A DNA stretch of 5,449 nt from Prevotellaceae bacterium (GCA_031259645.1 JAIRLC010000042.1:1-5449), one strand, 5' to 3'; shown: positions 1 through 5,240, counted from the stretch's first letter. The notes: generated from the letters alone by a model not told the origin. Translations and numbers: made by a program.

Positions 1-222
1 ATGCATAATTATAAAGACATTATCAGATATAATCCCGGCAAGCGTTTCGGAAAACCCTGCATCAGAGAAACGCGGATTACCGTATATGATGTGTTAAGTT
101 GGTTGGCATCGGGCTTGTCGTTTGAAGAAATACTTGCAGATTTTCCCGAATTAACCAAACAGGATATTTTGGCATGTCTTGCTTTTTCAGCCGAAAGAGA
201 ACACCGCTTGCAATATGCATAA
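1..222 (+). CDS. DUF433 antitoxin (VapB45-like)
   Basis: This 73-residue protein matches the DUF433 family in length and motif order: GKPCIRETRI at residues 17-26 (family form GKPCIRGTRI, here with Glu for Gly at 23), then VYDVLSWLASGLS (28-40), FEEILADFPELT (41-52) and a final helix QDILACLAFSAERE (54-67). DUF433 is a small, partly helix-turn-helix-like domain. It is typically encoded just before a DUF5615 PIN-like protein, as in Mycobacterium VapB45/VapC45, and acts there as antitoxin and probably as repressor of its own operon. The next gene overlaps it by 8 bases and is exactly such a partner. The ATG is the first base of the window. It fits the usual family N-terminus, but the promoter lies outside and an upstream start cannot be excluded. 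The family call is firm; the antitoxin role is inferred from pairing. Confidence 0.88.
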   Translation: MHNYKDIIRYNPGKRFGKPCIRETRITVYDVLSWLASGLSFEEILADFPELTKQDILACLAFSAEREHRLQYA

Positions 223-556
223 AATAAAATTACTTTTCGACCAAAACATATCTTTTCGTATTCTTCGCCATTTGCCGGATATTTTCTTAAATAGCCAACA
301 AGTACGAATCATAGGATTAGAAAATGCCGCAGATTTGGAAATATGGGAGTATGCCCGAAGTAATGGCTTCATGATAGTAACCTTTGATGCGGATTTTTAC
401 GACATCAGTCTTGTTAAAGGCCATCCGCCGAAAATCGTATGGCTGCGAACAGGCAATACTACCACAGCCGGAATTGTTGAATGTTTATTTGCCAACCGGT
501 TTAATATTTTCGCTTTTATCGACGACCCGGAACAGAATTGTTTGGAAATTCGTTGA
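215..556 (+). CDS. DUF5615 PIN-like toxin (VapC45-like putative RNase)
   Basis: This 113-residue protein has the DUF5615 (PIN-like) layout: LLFDQN at residues 6-11 with acidic Asp9, the DLEIWEYA block at 40-47, TFDADF at 56-61 with Asp58 and Asp60, and the family signature PPKIVWLRTGN at 71-81. These acidic residues are the expected metal ligands of a PIN-type ribonuclease site, so the likely role is cleavage of cellular RNA when not held by the DUF433 partner. No target can be read from the sequence. I chose the ATG at 215 over the in-frame ATG at 179 because MHKIKLLFDQN is the normal family N-terminus. The resulting 8-base overlap with the antitoxin stop suggests translational coupling; the 179 start would add 12 residues that match nothing. 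All expected acidic residues are present, so it appears intact. Both module genes look more AT-rich than mutL and tsaC, consistent with a mobile accessory module (inference). Confidence 0.87.
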   Translation: MHKIKLLFDQNISFRILRHLPDIFLNSQQVRIIGLENAADLEIWEYARSNGFMIVTFDADFYDISLVKGHPPKIVWLRTGNTTTAGIVECLFANRFNIFAFIDDPEQNCLEIR

Positions 557-640
557 ATTTTCTACCAGACATTGCCTGCCCTTTGACCCACCCGGGTTTG
601 ACGTCGACAGTCAAATCACTAAAGAGGGAGTTCCCCACCT

Positions 641-724
641 GAAAAGGGGAAGCCCCCAACCGAAAAGGGGAAGCCCCCAACCGAAAAGGGGAAGCCCCCA
701 ACTGAAAAGGGGAAGCCCCTAGTT
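641..724. repeat. 21-bp tandem repeat, four units
   Basis: There are four head-to-tail units at 641-661, 662-682, 683-703 and 704-724. The consensus is GAAAAGGGGAAGCCCCCAA followed by CC or CT. Units 1 and 2 are identical, unit 3 ends CT, and unit 4 diverges at its end (CCCCTAGTT). A degenerate partial copy (TTCCCCACCT) precedes unit 1. Each unit carries a small palindrome, GGGG-AAG-CCCC. The 21-base unit keeps heptapeptide frames open on both strands (KRGSPQP forward, LGASPFR reverse), but nothing suggests these are translated. There are no spacers, so it is not a CRISPR array. Confidence 0.93.
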
Positions 725-727
725 GGG
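697..727. repeat. Nested inverted repeat closing the 21-bp array
   Basis: The outer arms are CCCAACT (697-703) and AGTTGGG (721-727), a perfect 7-bp pairing. The inner arms are AGGGG (708-712) and CCCCT (716-720) around an AAG loop. Only the GAAA at 704-707 stays unpaired, as a bulge. The pairing is possible only because the last array unit diverges from consensus. It competes with the 725-747 hairpin for bases 725-727. Confidence 0.65.
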
Positions 728-747
728 ACAAGGTTCTACCTTGTCCC
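725..747. repeat. Perfect 10-bp hairpin
   Basis: GGGACAAGGT (725-734) is followed by loop TCT and its exact reverse complement ACCTTGTCCC (738-747). The stem can extend four more pairs outward (721-724 with 748-751) if two G-T wobbles are allowed. No T-run follows on either strand, so a simple rho-independent terminator is unlikely. It may be a repetitive palindromic element or a transcript-end structure. Confidence 0.8.
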
Positions 748-772
748 GATTATCCCAGTCCTCACCCCCCGG

Positions 773-797
773 CCCCCTCTCCCATTGGGAGAGGGGG
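773..797. repeat. GC-rich palindrome, dispersed-repeat type
   Basis: CCCCCTCTCCC (773-783), a 3-base ATT loop and GGGAGAGGGGG (787-797) form a perfect 11-bp stem. Read as protein, this stretch gives PLSHWERGR, a spurious peptide I recall from conceptual translations of a widespread dispersed intergenic palindrome in many bacterial genomes. The family link is from memory; the palindrome itself is seen directly. Confidence 0.75.
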
Positions 798-805
798 AGG
801 AACCG

Positions 806-821
806 GCGCCCGCAAGGGCGC
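806..821. repeat. Short GC hairpin with GCAA loop
   Basis: GCGCCC (806-811), loop GCAA (812-815) and GGGCGC (816-821) form a perfect 6-bp GC-only stem. In RNA the loop would be a stable GNRA tetraloop. It lies 8 bases after the 773-797 palindrome and may belong to the same composite repeat. Confidence 0.6.
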
Positions 822-857
822 TATTTTCATAACCGCGGGGCGTGTGACGTAGGCGCA

Positions 858-876
858 GGGTGTATGCAATACGCCC
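858..876. repeat. 8-bp hairpin, likely dispersed palindrome
   Basis: GGGTGTAT (858-865), loop GCA and ATACGCCC (869-876) pair along 8 positions, with one G-T wobble. It resembles the GGGCGTAT/ATACGCCC palindromes scattered in many environmental bacterial genomes, which is recollection rather than a search result. Confidence 0.55.
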
Positions 877-892
877 CAACAATGAACAATAA

Positions 893-921
893 TTTGATTT
901 GCGATTTTTGATTTGCGATTT
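893..921. repeat. Two-copy 14-bp direct repeat
   Basis: TTTGATTTGCGATT occurs at 893-906 and again at 907-920, with one further matching T at 921. The two copies are exact and head to tail. This is a simple AT-rich intergenic repeat with no coding content that I can support. Confidence 0.85.
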
Positions 922-931
922 ACGAATAAAC

Positions 932-963
932 AACTCAACAGTTAAACAATTCAACAAGTCAAC
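932..963. repeat. Degenerate 8-bp tandem repeat, four units
   Basis: Four consecutive octamers, AACTCAAC (932-939), AGTTAAAC (940-947), AATTCAAC (948-955) and AAGTCAAC (956-963), share the pattern AANTCAAC, with unit 2 the most divergent. Their sequence is related to the neighbouring CAAC-rich 14-mers. Confidence 0.65.
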
Positions 964-978
964 GTGACTATGAAAAAA

Positions 979-1009
979 CTTTCAACTATCAACTTTCAAC
1001 TATCAACTA
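979..1009. repeat. Two-copy 14-bp tandem repeat reaching the tsaC stop
   Basis: CTTTCAACTATCAA occurs exactly at 979-992 and 993-1006, followed by CTA at 1007-1009. That CTA is the reverse complement of the TAG stop codon of tsaC, so the repeat directly abuts the 3' end of the gene. Confidence 0.85.
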
Positions 1010-1597
1010 TTGTCGTATCACCTCCACCTCGCCGGAGAGGCCGAGTTTGAGGATGGACGAGGGTTTGCCGGTGGCGCCCTTGTCCATGAGGGCGGGCACA
1101 ATGAAATCAACGCCTTGTTTTATGTCGTCCGGAATATCGCGGAAAGTGGCGGGCGCCGGTGTATTGGATACATTGGCGGAGGTTGAAATAATGGGTTTTT
1201 TAAACCGGCGCAACAACGCTTTGCAAAACGCATGTTGCACCACGCGGATTGCTACGCTTCCGTCGGCGGCTGTGACATTGGGGGCAAGGCCTGTCGCCTG
1301 CGGATAAATAATGGTTAAAGGTTGCAGGGCTACTTCCACCAAGGAATACGCCATGTCGGGCACTTGTTGTACATACCGTTCTACCATGTCCATGCTGTCG
1401 GCTAACAGGATAAGGCTTTTGCTTCCGGTGCGTTGCTTCAGGGCGAATATTTTTTCTACGGCCTGCTCGTTAGTGGCGTCGCAACCTATGCCCCACAAGG
1501 TGTCGGTGGGATACAGCAACAATCCTCCGCGTTGTAACACTTCGAGCGTTTGCGTAACAATCTCGTCTATTAGCTTAACTCCTGATATACCTTCCAT
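1007..1597 (-). CDS. tsaC: L-threonylcarbamoyladenylate synthase (TsaC/Sua5/YrdC family)
   Basis: This 196-residue cytosolic enzyme would make threonylcarbamoyl-AMP from threonine, bicarbonate and ATP. TsaD and its partners then transfer the carbamoyl group to A37 of ANN-decoding tRNAs (t6A). The single YrdC domain shows YPTDTLWGIGCDA (29-41), the nucleotide/phosphate-binding LKQRTGSKSLILL (53-65, close to the LKQRPVDKGLIL block of E. coli TsaC), PLTIIYP (93-99), SVAIRV (114-119), STSANVS (138-144) and a late KPSSILKL strand. Its length fits the short TsaC form, without the extra C-terminal Sua5 domain. The ATG at 1597 is the only plausible start before the domain and lies inside the preceding glycosyltransferase gene, giving a 28-base overlap and probable translational coupling. 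The gene ends at the edge of a 14-bp repeat. A YciO-like paralogue is possible but less likely given the motif match. Confidence 0.9.
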   Translation of the reverse strand: MEGISGVKLIDEIVTQTLEVLQRGGLLLYPTDTLWGIGCDATNEQAVEKIFALKQRTGSKSLILLADSMDMVERYVQQVPDMAYSLVEVALQPLTIIYPQATGLAPNVTAADGSVAIRVVQHAFCKALLRRFKKPIISTSANVSNTPAPATFRDIPDDIKQGVDFIVPALMDKGATGKPSSILKLGLSGEVEVIRQ

Positions 1598-2688
1598 ATA
1601 TTTTTTGCGATATGGTCTTCGTTGAACTGTTGTGCATAGTTTATGCCTTTGTCAATCATTTGCTGCCTGAACGGTTTGTCGTCGATGGTTTTCAGGATGG
1701 CCTTTGCAAAGCCTTGTTCATCGAGCGGCTCTACATATAAACTGCCGGGGCCGCCGGCTTCGGGCAGGCTCGAACTGTTGGCCGCCACCACCGGGATTTT
1801 TGAATGTAGCGCTTCGAGCAAAGGAATACCGAAACCCTCAAATAGCGAAGGACAGCAAAAGGTTTGCGCTTGCTGGTAAATAGCGGGCAAGTGGTGGAAA
1901 ACGGTATGATGCAGGAACACGATACGCTTTTCCAAACGATTGGCTGTGATGTATTGTTGTATTTGATGGAAGTAAGAAGTAGGGCTCCCCACCACGACCA
2001 ACTTAAGCGGCTCCGGCAATACATGCAATGCTTTTACAAGGGTAAGCAAATTCTTTCGTGACTCAATGGTGCCGACATACAACACATAATCATCGGGCAA
2101 TTTATACAGCGCTTTCACTTTCTTTTTTTCAATATCGGAACATATCCGGTAAAATTGCGGGTCACAGCCCTGATACACCAGCCTGATTTTTTTCTCGTCG
2201 GCATTAAAAAACGAAATCAATTCTTGCCGGGTTTGTTCGCTGATGGCAATAATCAAATCGGCGCGCTTGCAAGCCGATGCATATTTTTGGGTATAAATCC
2301 ACCGGTCGATGGTTTTATAATATTCGGGATAACGTAGAAATATAAGGTCGTGGATGGTCACCACCGTACGTGTTTTAGACGCAATGCCAACAGGCAATTC
2401 GGCGGTGAGGCCATGGAACAATTCTATCCTGTCGAAATTAATATCGGTTTTCATGCCGTAAGTGCGCCACGCGGCAGGCAAGCGTTTGAGCATGCCTTCG
2501 GGTCCCCGCACATTGATGTTGGGGCGGTTGGCAAACGTCAGCAGCGGGTGTTTTTTGTAGAAAGTAGTGTATAAAAAATACTGGTTATCGGGGTAATATT
2601 CGGATAAAATAGAGATGGTTGACCGGCTGTAATTCCCCAAGCCTGTGAAATTTTTAAACGCCCTTTTGGCATCAAATCCTATACGCAT
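1570..2688 (-). CDS. GT4-family glycosyltransferase
   Basis: This 372-residue GT-B enzyme of CAZy family GT4 transfers a sugar from an activated nucleotide donor to a glycan, probably a surface or cell-envelope saccharide. Donor and acceptor cannot be read from the sequence. The N-terminal acceptor domain begins MRIGFDAKRAF, followed by the glycine loop GLGNYSR (16-22), and carries TIHDLIFLRYPEYY (111-124) and AISEQTRQEL (148-157). The C-terminal donor domain opens with YVLYVGTIESRKNL (201-214), containing the basic Arg211/Lys212. It has the retaining-GT E-x7-E motif as Glu284 and Glu292 in EGFGIPLLE, followed by SLPEAGGPGSLYVEP (307-321). No signal peptide or membrane segment is visible, so it is probably a cytosolic or peripheral membrane enzyme. 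The start at 2688 gives the standard family N-terminus. It lies about 100 bases after the rhomboid stop and overlaps tsaC by 28 bases. Confidence 0.92.
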   Translation of the reverse strand: MRIGFDAKRAFKNFTGLGNYSRSTISILSEYYPDNQYFLYTTFYKKHPLLTFANRPNINVRGPEGMLKRLPAAWRTYGMKTDINFDRIELFHGLTAELPVGIASKTRTVVTIHDLIFLRYPEYYKTIDRWIYTQKYASACKRADLIIAISEQTRQELISFFNADEKKIRLVYQGCDPQFYRICSDIEKKKVKALYKLPDDYVLYVGTIESRKNLLTLVKALHVLPEPLKLVVVGSPTSYFHQIQQYITANRLEKRIVFLHHTVFHHLPAIYQQAQTFCCPSLFEGFGIPLLEALHSKIPVVAANSSSLPEAGGPGSLYVEPLDEQGFAKAILKTIDDKPFRQQMIDKGINYAQQFNEDHIAKNIWKVYQELS

Positions 2689-2699
2689 AAATACAATTC

Positions 2700-2737
2700 T
2701 TAACTCTTAGTTTTTAACTCTTAATTCTTAACTCTAC
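2700..2737. repeat. 14-bp-period TTAACTCTTA repeat
   Basis: TTAACTCTTA starts at 2700 and 2714, and a third, slightly altered copy (TTAACTCTAC) starts at 2728, giving a spacing of exactly 14 bases. The repeat lies directly upstream of the glycosyltransferase start and forms the end of the nuclease-gene relic described at 2714-2779, where it supplies the stop codon. Confidence 0.8.
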
Positions 2738-2779
2738 AATCACCGGATAATGGTCGGAAAACGATATGCCGCAGTGTTT
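2714..2779 (-). pseudogene. 3' relic of an endonuclease/exonuclease/phosphatase (EEP) gene
   Basis: Immediately after the rhomboid stop, one minus-strand frame reads KHCGISFSDHYPVIVELRIKS and then a stop. The S-D-H motif followed by a short hydrophobic strand is how EEP-superfamily nucleases end; in human APE1 the matching segment is SDHCPITLYL, with catalytic Asp and His. In my recollection of Bacteroidetes genomes, an EEP-family gene commonly follows the mutL-rhomboid pair, so the relic sits where that gene is expected. Only 21 codons remain. An in-frame TGA lies just upstream at 2780-2782, and the rhomboid gene ends 9 bases before the relic, so the first 90% or more of the gene is gone. 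The last codons (LRIKS) are written by the 14-bp-period repeat. The identification rests on a short motif plus position, so it is likely but not certain. Confidence 0.62.
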
Positions 2780-2788
2780 TCATGGCTC

Positions 2789-3439
2789 TTAAAAATACAT
2801 TCTTCCTTTACGCTGCCAATATTTAACGAGGATAAATCCGAAAACCATGCCGCCTATGTGGGCGAAATGGGCAATATTGCTGCCGGTTTGGCTTAATCCT
2901 AAAACAAGCTCGAATACGCCGCAGATGACCACAAACCATTTCGCCTTGATGGGTATGGGCGGGAAAAGCATTTGTATGACATTGTTGGGGAACAGCATGC
3001 CGAATGCCAGCAGTACGCCGAACACCGCGCCCGATGCGCCAACAGTGGGCGTTATCAACAAGTAGTGATATTCTATTTGATTAAAGGATAAACTTTCGAG
3101 CCAATTGACGCCGGTGTGGAAGGCTGCCGCACCCAGTCCGGTAACTAAATAATAGATGAGGAACTTTTTCCCGCCCCATACCTGTTCCAGTGTCGTGCCG
3201 AAAATCCAGAACATCCACATGTTGAAAAAGAGATGAAAAAAGCTGCCATGCATGAAAATGTGGGTGAGGAACTGATAAGGCTTGAAAAGAGGAGAAGCCG
3301 GATAGAACAGCGCGAATTTTTCTATCATAAACGCCTCATTAATGAAAGTAGCCAGCAACATCAGCACATTGATGATGATGATGTTTTTCACTACAGGGGG
3401 TATTGTACTAAAAAAACCGGATGAATTGAACTTGAACAT
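2789..3439 (-). CDS. Rhomboid-family intramembrane serine protease
   Basis: This 216-residue polytopic membrane protein with about six transmembrane helices (near 17-35, 66-84, 93-110, 134-150, 165-183 and 191-206) is a rhomboid protease, which cleaves substrate helices within the membrane. The catalytic serine is Ser136 in GASGAVFG (134-141). The partner histidine is His194 in HFAHIGGMVFG (191-201). The oxyanion-hole pair is His69 and Asn73 in HGSFFHLFFNMW (64-75), and the L1-loop region contains the WxxG-like WIFG (78-81). All active-site residues are present, so it should be active; its substrate is unknown. It starts 4 bases after the mutL stop, which points to co-transcription. It has the basic six-helix form with no extra cytosolic domain. 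The next gene downstream is reduced to a nuclease relic. Confidence 0.94.
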   Translation of the reverse strand: MFKFNSSGFFSTIPPVVKNIIIINVLMLLATFINEAFMIEKFALFYPASPLFKPYQFLTHIFMHGSFFHLFFNMWMFWIFGTTLEQVWGGKKFLIYYLVTGLGAAAFHTGVNWLESLSFNQIEYHYLLITPTVGASGAVFGVLLAFGMLFPNNVIQMLFPPIPIKAKWFVVICGVFELVLGLSQTGSNIAHFAHIGGMVFGFILVKYWQRKGRMYF

Positions 3440-3443
3440 GCAC

Positions 3444-5240
3444 TTAATTTTTAAGCAATTTTTTATCTAATTCTTCTATGGGAATAATATGCATTACCGG
3501 TTTCCCGGCGGGACATATTGAAGGCGTTTCGCAGGCAAAAAGCCGGTCGATGAGGGCTTGTGCTTCTTCGGGCTTAAGCGTTTCTGCCGCATAGCCTGCG
3601 GCGGTTTTGGCAAGCGAAGCGGCAAGGGTGGTTTGCCGGTGCTCTTTTAACTGCGCGGCGATGTGATGCAACTCTTCTAAAAGCGTTTGTATCCACTCCT
3701 GCATGTCAACGCCGGCAAGGTCGGGCGGAAGTCCGTTAATGGCAATGGTGTGGTTGCCGAGCGCCGCCATGTCGTAGCCCAGCAGCCGTAATTCATCAAA
3801 TACCGGCTCAAGTAAAAGGTAGTCCTCAGGGCGCAATTCCACACTTTCGGGGAATACCTGTTGTTGCGAAGCATGTTGATGATTGGCTAAGCGGAGAATA
3901 TATTCTTCATAGTAGATACGTTGCCGCGCGCGGCGTATATCAACGAGCATCACCCCCGATTTCACAGGCGTAAGAAGATATTTTCCTTTTATCTGAATGA
4001 AAGAGAGGCTTACCGTTGCGGGAATGTGGGATGATGGCGCGACGTCAGGCGCATCCAACCCCTCGTATAATTTTTTCCAGTTCGAATCAATTGGTTTTTC
4101 TTTGTGGTATGTTGTGCCGGTTTTTCTTTCTTCTTCAAACGGATTAAAATGGGGATCAATATCAATTTTCGGTGCGGCGGGCATCGCTGTGTTTTTGCGT
4201 ATCACAGGAAATTCCGGCGCGCCTTCGGTGTCAAAGTCGATAGATGGCGCTACCGCAAACTTTGATAAAGTTTCGCGCACAGCCGCGTTGAGCATTTGAA
4301 AAATCACCGATTCGTCGGCAAATTTTATTTCTGTCTTCGCCGGATGAATATTCACATCTATGTTGACAGGCGGGATTTCAAAATAAATAAAATACGTGGG
4401 AAACGTGTCGGGCGACCGTACAAGGAGCTTGTCATAAGCCGAAATAATGGCTTTCTGTAAATAAGGACTGCGGAAATAGCGGCGATTGACAAAGAAAAAC
4501 TGGTTTCCGCTATTGCGCCGTGCGCTTTCAGGCTTCCCAATAAATCCACGGATGTTGACCATAGACGTTTCTACCTGCACGTCGATCAATTGTTGATTGA
4601 GGTTTTTCCCCATGAGATTAACAATCCGCTGGCGCAGTGTAGAAGGCGCTAAATGGTAAAGTTCGTTGTTTTTATCGTATAATTTCATTTCCACTTCGGG
4701 GCGACAGAGCGCCACACGTGAAAATTCATTAACAATATGTTTAAGTTCCACCGTTTCCGATTTCAGGAATTTCCGGCGGGCAGGAACGTTGTAAAACAAA
4801 TTTTTCACGCTGATGGACGTGCCTGTATGGGCGGCTGCCGGCGTTTGCTGTGCCGGCTCGCCGGCCATGAGATGCACTTGCGTGCCTACTTCGTCGTCGG
4901 CGCGGCGGGTAAGCATGGTTACCTCGGCCACAGCAGCAATGGAAGCCAGCGCTTCGCCGCGAAACCCGAAAGTGTGCAGGGTTTGTAAGTCGTCAATATG
5001 TTGTATCTTTGAAGTAGCGTGACGTTCAAAGGACATGCGGGCGTCGGAGGGGCTCATGCCGCAACCGTTGTCGGTTATTTGTATGAGTGTGCTTCCGGCG
5101 TCGCTCACCACCACAGTAATGGATGTAGCGCCGGCGTCAACAGCGTTTTCGAGCAGTTCTTTCACTACGGAGGCAGGACGTTGTACGACTTCACCCGCAG
5201 CAATTTGGTTGGCAATATAATCGGGAAGCAGTTGAATCAT
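3444..5240 (-). CDS. mutL: DNA mismatch repair protein MutL
   Basis: This 598-residue homodimeric ATPase links MutS mismatch recognition to strand removal. The N-terminal GHKL ATPase is intact: NQIAAGEVVQRPASVVKELLEN (11-32) with catalytic Glu28 and Mg-binding Asn32, DNGCG (57-61), the ATP-lid region RHATSKI (73-79), GFRGEALAS (92-100), TGTSISVKNLFYNVPARRKFLK (139-160), and the S5-like domain with HPAKTEIKF (299-307), whose Lys302 contacts ATP. A polar, proline-rich linker (about 331-408) leads to the dimerization domain (about 411-598). There, the endonuclease motif DQHAxxExxxxE of most MutH-less bacteria is replaced by DIRRARQRIYYE (434-445), and the late CPH motif reads CPAGKP (576-581). 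MutL probably has no or impaired nicking activity. The start at 5240 overlaps the upstream stop as ATGA; the rhomboid gene follows after 4 bases. Confidence 0.96.
   Translation of the reverse strand: MIQLLPDYIANQIAAGEVVQRPASVVKELLENAVDAGATSITVVVSDAGSTLIQITDNGCGMSPSDARMSFERHATSKIQHIDDLQTLHTFGFRGEALASIAAVAEVTMLTRRADDEVGTQVHLMAGEPAQQTPAAAHTGTSISVKNLFYNVPARRKFLKSETVELKHIVNEFSRVALCRPEVEMKLYDKNNELYHLAPSTLRQRIVNLMGKNLNQQLIDVQVETSMVNIRGFIGKPESARRNSGNQFFFVNRRYFRSPYLQKAIISAYDKLLVRSPDTFPTYFIYFEIPPVNIDVNIHPAKTEIKFADESVIFQMLNAAVRETLSKFAVAPSIDFDTEGAPEFPVIRKNTAMPAAPKIDIDPHFNPFEEERKTGTTYHKEKPIDSNWKKLYEGLDAPDVAPSSHIPATVSLSFIQIKGKYLLTPVKSGVMLVDIRRARQRIYYEEYILRLANHQHASQQQVFPESVELRPEDYLLLEPVFDELRLLGYDMAALGNHTIAINGLPPDLAGVDMQEWIQTLLEELHHIAAQLKEHRQTTLAASLAKTAAGYAAETLKPEEAQALIDRLFACETPSICPAGKPVMHIIPIEELDKKLLKN

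Larger units (their letters stand above)
557..1006. other. Gene-free repeat island between convergent genes
   Basis: About 450 bases separate the plus-strand toxin gene from the minus-strand tsaC, and I see no credible coding sequence in them. In order, the stretch holds: a weak inverted repeat (TTTGAC at 597-602, GTCAAA at 610-615), a 21-bp tandem array (641-724), a perfect hairpin (725-747), a GC-rich palindrome (773-797), a short GC hairpin with a GCAA loop (806-821), a near-perfect hairpin (858-876), a doubled 14-mer (893-921), four degenerate 8-mers (932-963) and another doubled 14-mer (979-1006). The open frames here exist only because the repeat units are multiples of three or lack stops. 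No U-tract follows any hairpin, so standard intrinsic terminators are not evident, although the structures could end transcription from either side. Confidence 0.8.

Noticed and set aside
179..214. Longer DUF5615 protein starting at 179
   Set aside because: The 12 extra residues do not match the family, and the ATG at 215 gives the standard N-terminus and a natural short overlap.
641..712. G-quadruplex from four GGGG runs
   Set aside because: The runs are separated by 17 bases that include complementary C-runs, so hairpins are far more likely than a quadruplex.
384..722. Plus-strand open frame ending in KRGSPQP heptad repeats
   Set aside because: It begins inside the DUF5615 toxin gene in another frame and stays open only because the 21-bp repeat is a multiple of three without stops. 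There is no domain or independent start signal.
626..724. Possible CRISPR array
   Set aside because: The units are directly contiguous, with no spacers, and no cas gene is nearby.
516..731. Minus-strand frame with LGASPFR heptad repeats
   Set aside because: It is the reverse reading of the same 21-bp array and overlaps the end of the toxin gene; low-complexity translation of a DNA repeat.
725..797. Rho-independent terminators at the two strong hairpins
   Set aside because: Neither is followed by a T-run on either strand. They may stop transcription, but the standard signal is absent.
723..957. Small frames on both strands across the palindromes (PLSHWERGR and SPSPNGRGGRG peptides)
   Set aside because: These are translations of GC-rich palindromic repeats, a common source of spurious gene calls; no domain is visible.
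2722..2784. A 20-codon frame (starting MKTLRH) just after the rhomboid stop
   Set aside because: It overlaps the nuclease relic in another frame and has no recognisable feature; an accidental start in decayed sequence is more likely.
2689..2790. Bacteroidetes-type promoter (TTTG and TAnnTTTG) before the glycosyltransferase gene
   Set aside because: I read the minus strand and found no convincing -7 element; the repeat's TTAAG-rich sequence does not match it.
3997..4299. Plus-strand open frames opposite mutL, rhomboid and the glycosyltransferase
   Set aside because: They are antisense shadows of well-supported genes and show no domains of their own.
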